Below are positions 1 through 6,168 of a DNA stretch of 8,149 nt, piece after piece (position 1 is the first letter of the stretch; each line of letters opens with the position of its first letter). Origin of the DNA: an uncultured Burkholderiales bacterium (GTDB taxonomy: Bacteria; Pseudomonadota; Gammaproteobacteria; Burkholderiales; Burkholderiaceae_C); assembly GCA_903856995.1 (NCBI GenBank), contig CAIODK010000207.1, positions 1 to 8,149 on the forward strand, read 5' to 3'. A model generated the notes under the pieces. That model worked only from the letters and a program-made list of their open reading frames with translations. It searched no databases and was not told the DNA's origin. Made by a program: the position numbers and the translations under genes.

Positions 1-2327
1 CAGTGTCTGACCTTGAAGTCGAGAGCGAAGAAGAAGACGGCTCGATGTGGCACATCCGCTATGACTTGGTCGACACGGATGGCAGCCTTGCGACTGCAGG
101 CATCGGTTCATTGACTGTGGCCACCACCCGCCCCGAAACCCTGCTGGGCGACGTGGCTGTGATGGTGCACCCCGAAGACGAACGCTACAGCGCCCTGATC
201 GGCAAACAAGTCAACCTGCCTCTGTGTGGCCGCACCATCCCCGTGATCGCGGACGACTACGTGGACAAGGCCTTCGGCACGGGCGTGGTGAAGGTCACGC
301 CTGCACACGACACCAACGACTACGCCGTGGGCCAGCGCCACAAGCTGCCGATCATTTGCGTGCTGAACCTGGACGCGACCATCAACCACAACGCCCCCGA
401 AAAATACCGTGGCCTCGATCGCTTTGTGGCCCGCAAGGCCGTGGTCGCCGACCTCGAAGCCGCAGGCGCTTTGGTCGAAGTGAAGAAGCACAAACTCATG
501 GTGCCCCGCTGCGCCCGCACCGGCCAAGTGATCGAGCCCATGCTGACCGACCAATGGTTTGTGGCCATGAACAAAGTCAGCCCCATCGACGCCACCGGCA
601 AGAGCATCGCGCAAAAAGCCATCGACGCGGTGCAGTCGGGTGAGGTGAAATTTGTGCCCGAAAACTGGGTCAACACCTACAACCAGTGGATGAACAACAT
701 CCAAGACTGGTGCATCTCACGCCAGCTGTGGTGGGGCCATCAGATCCCAGCGTGGTATGACGAAGACGGCAAGGTGTATGTGGCACGCGATGAGGCTGAG
801 GCACAGGCCAAGGCCCCGGGCAAAACGCTAAAGCGCGACGAAGACGTGTTGGACACTTGGTACTCGTCGGCACTCGTGCCGTTCAGCACCATGGGCTGGC
901 CTGAAAAAACACCTGACTATGACCTGTACTTGCCAAGCAGCGTACTGGTCACGGGCTACGACATCATCTTCTTCTGGGTCGCCCGGATGATCATGATGAC
1001 GACCCACTTCACGGGTCGCGTGCCTTTCAAACATGTGTACATCCACGGCCTGGTGCTCGACGCACAAGGCAAGAAGATGAGCAAATCCGAAGGCAACGTG
1101 CTCGACCCAGTCGATTTGATTGACGGCATCACGCTGGAGCCGCTGCTCGACAAACGCACCCAAGGTTTGCGCAAGCCCGAGACTGCGCCCAAGGTACGCA
1201 AGCAAACAGAAAAAGAATTCCCTGAAGGTATTCCTGCCTATGGCGCTGACGCGCTGCGCTTCACGTTTGCTGCACTCGCCTCATTGGGCCGCAGCATCAA
1301 CTTTGACAGCAAGCGCTGCGAGGGCTACCGCAACTTCTGTAACAAGGTGTGGAACGCCTCACGCTTTGTGTTGATGAACTGCGAAGGTCAAGACTGCGGC
1401 CTCAAAGAGCACACCAAAGCCGAGTGTGTGGTGGGTGGCCCAGCTCATGGCTACCTAAAGTTCAGCCAAGCCGACCGTTGGATCGTGTCGAAGCTGCAAC
1501 GTGTTGAAGCCGAAGTGGCCAAGGGCTTTGCCGAGTACCGCCTCGACAACGTGGCCAACACGATCTACGACTTCGTGTGGAACGAGTTCTGCGATTGGTA
1601 TTTGGAAATCGCCAAGGTGCAGATCAACACCGGTGATGAATCCCAAAAACGTGCGACACGCCGCACCCTGATTCGCACGCTGGAGACCATCCTGCGCTTG
1701 GCCCACCCCATCACGCCCTTCATCACTGAAGAGCTGTGGCAAACGGTCGCCTTGGTCGCAGGTCGCATCTCTGCCGACGACAAAGCAGCATCTATCAGCA
1801 TCTCCAACTACCCCGTGAGCCAGCCTGAACGCATCGACGAAGCGGCGGAAGCCCACGTGGCACGCGTGAAGTCGTTGGTTGACGCTTGCCGCAATTTGCG
1901 CGGCGAGATGGCTGTGTCACCCGCCACCCGCATGCCGTTGTTTGCGCTGGCAGGCAACGCCGAAGAGCTGGCTTTCATGCAAGGCGTCGCGCCTGTGTTG
2001 CAAGCGCTGGCCAAACTCAGCGAAGTCAAAGTGTTCGACAACGAAGCAGCCTGGTCCGCCGCCGCACAAGCAGCACCTGTGGCAGTGGTGGGCGAGTTGC
2101 GTGTGTGTTTGTTCATCGAGGTGGACGTGGCAGCAGAGAAAATCCGTTTGAGCAAAGAAGTCGACCGCTTGCTGCACGAGATCAACAGAGCCAACACCAA
2201 ACTGAGCAACGAAGCGTTTGTCGCCAAAGCGCCAGCCACCGTGCTGGAGCAAGAGCGCAAACGCGTCGCGGATTTCACCGCGACCGTGGCGAAGGTGCAA
2301 GAACAGCTGGCCAGATTAGCGTCATAA
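1..2327 (+). CDS. valS: Valyl-tRNA synthetase, C-terminal part (5' end outside window)
   Basis: Class I aminoacyl-tRNA synthetase that charges tRNA-Val with valine in the cytoplasm and removes mischarged threonine by editing. The frame is open from the left edge; codons are in phase from position 3, and the GTG there is internal, not a start. Visible in order (window residue numbers): editing-domain motif TTRPETLLGD at 41-50, GTGVVKVTPAHDTND near 92-106, ISRQLWWGHQIPAWY near 238-252, DVLDTWYSSAL near 282-292, the ATP-binding KMSKS loop at 358-362 (bases 1074-1088), an anticodon-binding helical region, and a charged C-terminal coiled-coil arm at roughly 710-774, typical of ValRS. About 774 residues are present against about 950 in E. 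coli, so the HIGH motif and the N-terminal Rossmann half lie upstream. The stop is TAA at 2325-2327. galU follows after 39 bases with no terminator between, so cotranscription is plausible. Confidence 0.98.
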   Translation, partial: VSDLEVESEEEDGSMWHIRYDLVDTDGSLATAGIGSLTVATTRPETLLGDVAVMVHPEDERYSALIGKQVNLPLCGRTIPVIADDYVDKAFGTGVVKVTPAHDTNDYAVGQRHKLPIICVLNLDATINHNAPEKYRGLDRFVARKAVVADLEAAGALVEVKKHKLMVPRCARTGQVIEPMLTDQWFVAMNKVSPIDATGKSIAQKAIDAVQSGEVKFVPENWVNTYNQWMNNIQDWCISRQLWWGHQIPAWYDEDGKVYVARDEAEAQAKAPGKTLKRDEDVLDTWYSSALVPFSTMGWPEKTPDYDLYLPSSVLVTGYDIIFFWVARMIMMTTHFTGRVPFKHVYIHGLVLDAQGKKMSKSEGNVLDPVDLIDGITLEPLLDKRTQGLRKPETAPKVRKQTEKEFPEGIPAYGADALRFTFAALASLGRSINFDSKRCEGYRNFCNKVWNASRFVLMNCEGQDCGLKEHTKAECVVGGPAHGYLKFSQADRWIVSKLQRVEAEVAKGFAEYRLDNVANTIYDFVWNEFCDWYLEIAKVQINTGDESQKRATRRTLIRTLETILRLAHPITPFITEELWQTVALVAGRISADDKAASISISNYPVSQPERIDEAAEAHVARVKSLVDACRNLRGEMAVSPATRMPLFALAGNAEELAFMQGVAPVLQALAKLSEVKVFDNEAAWSAAAQAAPVAVVGELRVCLFIEVDVAAEKIRLSKEVDRLLHEINRANTKLSNEAFVAKAPATVLEQERKRVADFTATVAKVQEQLARLAS

Positions 2328-2366
2328 ATCATCGGTAGACTTGGGCAAAACAAACTTCTCAAATAA

Positions 2367-3251
2367 ATGAAAAACGTTCTCACCAAAGCCGTCTTCCCCG
2401 TTGCGGGCATGGGCACACGCTTCTTACCCGCCACCAAGGCCAGCCCCAAAGAAATGCTGCCCGTGGTGGACAAGCCGCTCATCCAATACGCAGTTGAAGA
2501 AGCTTACGAGGCTGGCATTCGCCACATGATCTTTGTGACGGGCCGAAGCAAACGTGCGATCGAAGATCACTTTGACACGGCCTACGAACTCGAGACAGAA
2601 CTCGAAGCCGCTGGCAAAACTGCCTTGCTCGAAGTGCTGCACAGCGTGCAACCAGAAGACATGATCTGCTCTTATGTGCGCCAAGCTCGCGCGCTGGGCT
2701 TAGGCCACGCGGTGTTGTGTGCCGAGCATTTGGTCGGCGACGAACCCTTCGCGGTCTTGCTGGCCGATGACTTGATGCGTGGCAAAACCGGCGGCCCCGG
2801 CGTGCTCAAGCAAATGACCGAGGTGTTTGCGCGCACCCAGTCATCGGTGCTGGCCGTGCAAGAAGTGCCGCTAGAGCATGTGCACCGCTACGGCGTGGTG
2901 GCAGGCAAAGACATTGGCAATGGGTTGATCGACATCCAAAAAATGGTCGAGAAGCCCAAGGCCGAAGTAGCGCCCTCGCGCATCACCGTGGCTGGCCGCT
3001 ACATCTTGACCCCCGCTGTGTTTGACCGCATCCGCGCCGGAGGCCGTGGTGTGCAAGGCGAGATTCAACTCACCGACGGTATTGCGGGCTTGCTGGCAAC
3101 CGAAAAAGTCTTGGCCTTCTCTTATGAAGGCAAGCGCTATGACTGCGGCAGCAAGCAAGGCTTTTTGCAAGCCACCGTCGAGTTAGCGTTGCAGCACCCC
3201 GAAGTAGGTGCGGAGTTCCGCGACTACCTCAAACACCTCAACGTCGCTTGA
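2367..3251 (+). CDS. galU: UTP--glucose-1-phosphate uridylyltransferase
   Basis: Makes UDP-glucose from glucose-1-phosphate and UTP in the cytoplasm, supplying precursors for LPS, exopolysaccharide and galactose metabolism. The 294-aa product has the usual length. It shows the nucleotide-binding signature VAGMGTRFLPATKASPKEML at residues 12-31, DKPLIQY at 35-41, the acidic pair D134-D135 expected to bind magnesium, VEKP at 194-197 with the sugar-phosphate-contacting lysine, and GEIQLTD at 231-237. The start ATG matches the family N-terminus (a short lead before the VAG loop), but I see no clear Shine-Dalgarno sequence ahead of it. It lies 39 bases behind valS. Its last 14 bases overlap the convergent TusA-family gene. 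Related nucleotidyltransferases such as RfbA/RmlA are less likely given the GalU-type loop and the K196 context. Confidence 0.97.
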   Translation: MKNVLTKAVFPVAGMGTRFLPATKASPKEMLPVVDKPLIQYAVEEAYEAGIRHMIFVTGRSKRAIEDHFDTAYELETELEAAGKTALLEVLHSVQPEDMICSYVRQARALGLGHAVLCAEHLVGDEPFAVLLADDLMRGKTGGPGVLKQMTEVFARTQSSVLAVQEVPLEHVHRYGVVAGKDIGNGLIDIQKMVEKPKAEVAPSRITVAGRYILTPAVFDRIRAGGRGVQGEIQLTDGIAGLLATEKVLAFSYEGKRYDCGSKQGFLQATVELALQHPEVGAEFRDYLKHLNVA

Positions 3252-3465
3252 GGATGTGAATGAAGTCGCTACCCTCAGTGGTTTGCGACACCAATTCATT
3301 CCCTGTTTGTTTGGCGAACGCGGCGAAGTCCCGCACGGAACCCGTGTCGGTAGACAAGACCTTGAGCACCTGACCGCTCGCCATCCCGGCCAGTGCTTTC
3401 TTGGCTTTCAAAATCGGCAGCGGACAGTTCAGTCCGCGCGTGTCCAGTTCTAGATCGATGTTCAT
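3238..3465 (-). CDS. TusA/SirA-family sulfur carrier protein
   Basis: A 75-aa cytoplasmic protein of the TusA (SirA/YedF) family. Members carry a persulfide on one cysteine and pass sulfur to partners in tRNA thiolation, cofactor synthesis or sulfur oxidation. The family signature is clear: DTRGLNCPLPILKAKKAL at residues 8-25, with the CPxP cysteine at C14, followed by the small beta-alpha-beta fold ending in HILKRR. The ATG (3465-3463) overlaps the TGA of cysM in an ATGA arrangement, so translation is probably coupled; a G-run about 11-15 bases upstream, inside cysM, could act as ribosome site. The 3' end overlaps the end of galU by 14 bases on the opposite strand. Family membership is firm. 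Whether it is the orthologue of E. coli TusA or a paralogue dedicated to cysteine metabolism cannot be told from the sequence. Confidence 0.95.
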   Translation of the reverse strand: MNIDLELDTRGLNCPLPILKAKKALAGMASGQVLKVLSTDTGSVRDFAAFAKQTGNELVSQTTEGSDFIHILKRR

Positions 3466-4361
3466 GCTGGGAACACCCCCGTCGACAAGTAACGATCACC
3501 GCGGTCGCAGACGATGAAGGCGATGGTGGCGTTCTCTACTTGCTGTGCGATTTGCATCGCCACCCAACAAGCGCCCGCAGCAGAAATACCCGCAAAGATC
3601 CCCTCTTCACGCGCCAAACGACGACACATCTCTTCGGCATCATCTTGGCTCACGTAGACCAACTCATCCACGTTGCGCGCGTCATAAATTTTGGGCAAAT
3701 AAGCCTGCGGCCATTTGCGAATACCAGGGATGCGCGAACCTTCAGAAGGTTGCGCACCGATGATGCGCACCGCTGGGTTCTTCTCTTTCAAATAACGCGA
3801 TACCCCCGTGATGGTCCCCGTCGTGCCCATGGCACTCACGAAATGGGTGATGCGGCCATGCGTGTCATCCCACAGCTCTGGGCCCGTAGTTTCGTAGTGA
3901 ATGCGGGGGTTGTCTTCATTGGCAAATTGGTCCAGCACGCGGCCTTTGCCTTCGTTGGCCATGCGCTCGGCCAAGTCGCGGGCGTACTCCATACCGCCAC
4001 TCTTGGGCGTCAAAATCAGCTCAGCACCAAACGCTTTCATGGTTTGTGCGCGTTCTATGGACAAGTCCTCCGGCATGATGAGCACCATGCGATAGCCCTT
4101 GATGGCCGCTGCCATCGCCAAAGCGATGCCGGTGTTGCCAGAGGTGGCTTCAATCAAGGTGTCACCCGGCTTGATATCCCCGCGCTCTTGGGCGCGTTGA
4201 ATCATCGACAAGGCAGGACGGTCTTTCACCGAACCGGCTGGGTTATTGCCTTCGAGCTTGCCCAAGATGACGTTGCCACGCTTGGCGTTTTCGGTTGCAC
4301 CCAAGCGCTGCAAAGCAACCAAGGGCGTCTTACCAATGACATCTTCAATCGATCGATACAT
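3462..4361 (-). CDS. cysM: Cysteine synthase B (O-acetylserine sulfhydrylase B)
   Basis: PLP enzyme that makes cysteine from O-acetylserine and sulfide; the B isozyme can also use thiosulfate. The product is 299 aa from the start chosen here. Visible: IGKTPLV at 9-15, the PLP lysine K46 in GSVKDRPA, the substrate loop SGNTG at 74-78, the phosphate-binding GTTGT at 179-183, the CysM-type segment EGSRIPGIRKWPQAYLPKIYD at about 207-227, and IVCDRGDRYLST at 283-294, where C285 stands where CysK has a serine. Those last two features favour CysM over CysK. The start at 4361 fits the family N-terminus best; in-frame ATGs at 4376, 4394 and 4418 would add 5, 11 or 19 residues, and none has a convincing Shine-Dalgarno. 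It leads a two-gene unit with the TusA-family gene through an ATGA overlap. Confidence 0.96.
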   Translation of the reverse strand: MYRSIEDVIGKTPLVALQRLGATENAKRGNVILGKLEGNNPAGSVKDRPALSMIQRAQERGDIKPGDTLIEATSGNTGIALAMAAAIKGYRMVLIMPEDLSIERAQTMKAFGAELILTPKSGGMEYARDLAERMANEGKGRVLDQFANEDNPRIHYETTGPELWDDTHGRITHFVSAMGTTGTITGVSRYLKEKNPAVRIIGAQPSEGSRIPGIRKWPQAYLPKIYDARNVDELVYVSQDDAEEMCRRLAREEGIFAGISAAGACWVAMQIAQQVENATIAFIVCDRGDRYLSTGVFPA

Positions 4362-4448
4362 TATTTGAGAATTCATAACCCCACACTGTGCCATAAGTTG
4401 CCATGGCTCAAGCGCCATTTAAAGCGACCGCGCAGCCAGCCAACGGCT

Positions 4449-4454
4449 TAAAAT
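4449..4454 (+). promoter_or_regulatory. Possible -10 box just ahead of the 4461 gene
   Basis: TAAAAT lies six bases before the ATG at 4461. No Shine-Dalgarno is present in that gap, and no good -35 box is visible 16-18 bases upstream. If used, transcription would begin at about the start codon, giving a nearly leaderless message. Tentative. Confidence 0.3.
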
Positions 4455-4460
4455 CGAACC

Positions 4461-4796
4461 ATGCGAAAGTTTTGCGTTCTTATCTGTTTGGGTTTGCTCT
4501 GCAGCATGTTTCATGCCGCCGTGATGCCAATGGATGTCACACGAACCGACCCCACAACGGAACTCACGGCGCACACAGAACATCGCTGCCAAGAGCCCGC
4601 CTCAGCCAGCGACGTCGCGGTGAAATGCGATGTAGGCGCACACCTTTGCTGCCTAGGGCTTGCGGCATTCAGCCCTGACACCACGGCCCTACAGCTCAGC
4701 GAAACAGCATTGATTAACCCGACGGTTGACATGCTGACCCTTCACAACTACCCGAATCAACAATTCAAGCCACCTAAGCCTTTCATCGCCGCGTAA
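4461..4796 (+). CDS. Small exported Cys/His-containing protein, function unknown
   Basis: A 111-aa protein that I cannot name. The N-terminus is a convincing signal peptide: MRK, then a hydrophobic core of about 13 residues and an alanine-type cleavage site near FHA-A (residues 17-20), so the mature protein should be periplasmic. It lacks a proper lipobox. The mature part holds four cysteines (C43, C56, C63, C64) and several histidines (H38, H41, H61) in an HTEHRC...KCDVGAHLCC pattern, and ends in a Pro/Lys tail (FKPPKP). This layout of a signal peptide, sparse Cys/His motifs and a proline-rich tail recalls small accessory proteins beside metal efflux genes, such as CzcI-like proteins, but that is resemblance only. 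The membrane-protein gene at 4844 follows 47 bases later on the same strand. No Shine-Dalgarno is seen; the start is set by the signal peptide. Confidence 0.75.
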   Translation: MRKFCVLICLGLLCSMFHAAVMPMDVTRTDPTTELTAHTEHRCQEPASASDVAVKCDVGAHLCCLGLAAFSPDTTALQLSETALINPTVDMLTLHNYPNQQFKPPKPFIAA

Positions 4797-4802
4797 ACCT
4801 TT

Positions 4803-4821
4803 TTTGCCCGAACAGGGCGAG
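4803..4821 (+). other. Small hairpin between the two envelope genes
   Basis: GCCC (4806-4809) pairs with GGGC (4815-4818) around a GAACA loop, and the stem can extend outward by one A-T and two G-T pairs. A T-run precedes it and a TATTTTT stretch begins four or five bases after the stem. It is too short and too far from the T-run to be a confident terminator. It might slow transcription or protect an mRNA end. Confidence 0.3.
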
Positions 4822-4833
4822 CTATTTTTAATT

Positions 4834-4838
4834 GGAGA
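4834..4838 (+). promoter_or_regulatory. Ribosome binding site that fixes the start at 4844
   Basis: GGAGA lies five bases before ATG 4844. This favours that ATG over the in-frame TTG at 4832, which has no such site. Confidence 0.8.
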
Positions 4839-4843
4839 AAACG

Positions 4844-5353
4844 ATGAACATGACACATTACATGGAGCTGCTGGCGGTCAACCAGCCTTGGAACTTGTTG
4901 ATTTTTATGGCTATTCCCGTGGTGCTGGCCGAAACCCTCGCCATCACAGAGCTGTACCTGCTTTTCACGCGCCACTACACCGGTTGGGTCCACAGCCTGA
5001 GTCGCGCAGCCGGCATCACCGTGGGTCTGTATTTCGTGGGTGTCATCATTTATTTGATCACCAACGCCGTCATCCCCATTACACAAGCCGGCGAATGGCG
5101 CACTGCCATCGATGTCATCGCGGTTGGGTGCTATTTGATCGGGGGATTGCCGCTCATCTACATTGCGCTGCAAGAATTGGGATGGGTCAATGCACGCAGC
5201 AGCGATGACGACAAAAGAAAAGTGCACGCCATCTGTGTGGCACTGTTCTTGGTGTTTGGCCACATCGCCATGATTGCTGGCATGCTGGATCCGACACTTC
5301 TGGGCAATGGCCCAAGTGCGGGGCAAGACATGCCGATGCAGCATCAACACTGA
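4844..5353 (+). CDS. Four-helix inner-membrane protein (DUF6803-like), possible metal role
   Basis: A 169-aa integral membrane protein. Four hydrophobic segments are visible at about residues 17-41, 55-78, 87-109 and 127-148, with short polar loops and a charged DDDKRK stretch before the last helix. From memory the N-terminus (MxMTHYMELLAxNQPWNL, then a PVVLAETLAITELYLL helix) resembles a conserved family of uncharacterised proteobacterial membrane proteins (DUF6803, sometimes called permease); I could not check this. Methionine and histidine cluster at both ends: M1, M3, H5 and M7, and the terminal MPMQHQH. H140, M143 and M147 lie in the last helix and E30 in the first. Such residues would suit copper or another soft metal, but no function is shown. 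It follows the exported Cys/His protein and is closed by the terminator at 5399-5431. Confidence 0.88.
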   Translation: MNMTHYMELLAVNQPWNLLIFMAIPVVLAETLAITELYLLFTRHYTGWVHSLSRAAGITVGLYFVGVIIYLITNAVIPITQAGEWRTAIDVIAVGCYLIGGLPLIYIALQELGWVNARSSDDDKRKVHAICVALFLVFGHIAMIAGMLDPTLLGNGPSAGQDMPMQHQH

Positions 5354-5398
5354 TCAAAGAGCCCAGACCCCGCATCCGGTCACTGGTTTTTAACGTGG

Positions 5399-5431
5399 AA
5401 TCCCCTTGTCGTAAGACATGGGGATTTTTTT
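5399..5431 (+). terminator. Intrinsic terminator after the membrane-protein gene
   Basis: AATCCCC (5399-5405) pairs with GGGGATT (5420-5426). A T-T mismatch separates this from an inner stem TGTC/GACA capped by a GTAA (GNRA-type) tetraloop at 5411-5414. A run of seven T (5425-5431) follows. It lies 45 bases after the stop at 5353. The rest of the 188-base gap up to 5541 contains no other clear structure. Confidence 0.88.
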
Positions 5432-5531
5432 ATGGTTCGCGCAAAGCGGCAATGATTTGCCATTTGTGACTCAAACCCGCGCCAAATTTGATGCGGTCTG
5501 CTTATTGCTTATCTTCAATCAACCTGAGATT

Positions 5532-5537
5532 GAGGGA
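5532..5537 (+). promoter_or_regulatory. Ribosome binding site that fixes the start at 5542
   Basis: GAGGGA lies four bases before ATG 5542 (six from the GAGG core). In-frame TTG 5488 and ATG 5491 have no such site, so the 18-codon upstream extension is rejected. Confidence 0.75.
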
Positions 5538-5541
5538 AAAA

Positions 5542-5958
5542 ATGACAGTTAACACCATTGGACAAAGCACCTACGCCAACGGACTTCAGAAAAAGCAGCA
5601 AAACATGAATAACATGTTTGCTGCCCTCAAGTCCGGCGACATGGCCTCGGCTCAAAAAGCCTACGCATCTTCTGGCATGCCTCCTATGGCGGCCAATAAC
5701 ACCAGCCCACTCGGACGTTTGTATCAAGCCCTCCGCAATGAGGATTTGTCAGGCGCACAAAAAGCAGCCTTAGACATGCAAGGTAAAAGCGGGAAAAATA
5801 CTGCACCGCCTACAAGCGGACCAGTAACCGCGTCGAAAAGCAAGGCCACGCCCGCACAACAAACGGCTGCAGCCTTGGCTCAGGCCAGCATCAAAGCCCA
5901 GCAATCCAGTGTTTTAGCCATGCTGGGACGCGGCACCAACGTCAACACGTGGGGCTAA
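5542..5958 (+). CDS. Hypothetical protein with two copies of an AxxSGDxxxAQKA helical motif
   Basis: A 138-aa protein with no signal peptide or membrane segment; I do not recognise a named family. Two copies of a short motif are visible: FAALKSGDMASAQKA at residues 26-40 and YQALRNEDLSGAQKA at 61-75, 35 residues apart, identical at eight of fifteen positions. Both look like amphipathic helix pairs, as in short TPR-like repeats. The middle (about 82-104) is a Gly/Ser/Thr/Pro/Lys linker. A Gln/Ala-rich helix follows at about 104-127, and the tail ends RGTNVNTWG. Proteins with such xALxSGDLxxAQxAY motifs are common hypotheticals in betaproteobacteria, but no function is known to me. It is isolated by the upstream terminator at 5399-5431 and ends 78 bases before tRNA-Leu. 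Confidence 0.82.
   Translation: MTVNTIGQSTYANGLQKKQQNMNNMFAALKSGDMASAQKAYASSGMPPMAANNTSPLGRLYQALRNEDLSGAQKAALDMQGKSGKNTAPPTSGPVTASKSKATPAQQTAAALAQASIKAQQSSVLAMLGRGTNVNTWG
5617..5784 (+). repeat. Two degenerate protein-level repeats in the 138-aa protein
   Basis: Copy 1 covers bases 5617-5679 (residues 26-46) and copy 2 covers 5722-5784 (residues 61-81). Conserved positions are an aromatic residue, A, L, a basic residue, D, and AQKA. This suggests an old internal duplication. Confidence 0.6.
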
Positions 5959-6012
5959 GGCGCTCACTGTGCTGTCTGTTCACAACTTTCAAAAACCATG
6001 AAAAATATGTGC

Positions 6013-6018
6013 CATAAT
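6013..6018 (+). promoter_or_regulatory. Possible -10 box of the tRNA-Leu promoter
   Basis: CATAAT lies 18 bases before the tRNA, matching the sigma-70 -10 consensus at five of six positions. The best -35 candidate is TTCAAA at 5988-5993, a poor match with a long 19-base spacer. A start near 6025 would leave a short 5' leader for RNase P removal. Confidence 0.4.
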
Positions 6019-6036
6019 CACGCTCTTCTCTCCCGT

Positions 6037-6121
6037 GCCCGGGTGGTGAAATTGGTAGACGCAGGGGACTCAAAATCCCCCGCCGCGAGGCGTGCCGGTT
6101 CGATTCCGGCCCCGGGCACCA
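6037..6121 (+). tRNA. tRNA-Leu (anticodon CAA)
   Basis: Complete 85-base class II tRNA. The acceptor stem GCCCGGG (6037-6043) pairs with CCCGGGC (6111-6117), followed by discriminator A6118 and an encoded CCA at 6119-6121. The anticodon stem GGGGA/TCCCC (6064-6068 and 6076-6080) encloses the loop CTCAAAA, giving anticodon CAA at 6071-6073, which reads UUG leucine codons. A long variable arm follows, as expected for leucine. The T stem GCCGG/CCGGC (6094-6098 and 6106-6110) encloses TTCGATT. All stems pair fully, so the gene appears functional. It stands alone between two genes of unknown function. A 5-bp hairpin follows (CGGTA 6123-6127 with TACCG 6134-6138) but has no T-run, so transcription could continue into the 6169 gene. 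Confidence 0.97.
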
Positions 6122-6168
6122 TCGGTATATGTTTACCGTCCTGACTCGATAGCGCGCTTTCAGACACT

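Noticed and set aside
108..704. Long minus-strand open frames inside valS (also 1455-1856 and 1808-2482)
   Set aside because: Antisense shadows of a GC-rich gene with strong ValRS motifs; the His/Val/Gly-rich translations look like no protein family.
1101..1250. Extra segment between the KMSKS loop and GADALRF in ValRS that looked like an insertion
   Set aside because: This LEPLLDKRT...EFPEGI stretch matches what I recall of ordinary bacterial ValRS, including that of E. coli, so it is normal.
3393..4451. A 352-codon plus-strand open frame lying over cysM
   Set aside because: It is longer than cysM but is its antisense shadow: it has no recognisable domain, and the minus strand carries complete PLP-enzyme motifs throughout.
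4377..4460. Divergent promoter or operator between cysM and the 4461 gene, such as a CysB-type site
   Set aside because: The 84 bases must hold promoter elements in both directions, but apart from TAAAAT at 4449-4454 I saw no clear -35 box or inverted repeat.
5487..5514. Possible promoter TTTGAT / TTATCT ahead of the 5542 gene
   Set aside because: Both boxes are weak matches in an AT-rich stretch; not enough to call.
6037..6121. tRNA-Leu as an attachment site for an integrated element
   Set aside because: No integrase and no second copy of the tRNA 3' end was found downstream in the window, and the next genes do not look like phage or island genes.
6123..6138. Hairpin after the tRNA as an intrinsic terminator
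   Set aside because: Only five base pairs, and it is followed by GTCCTG with no T-run.
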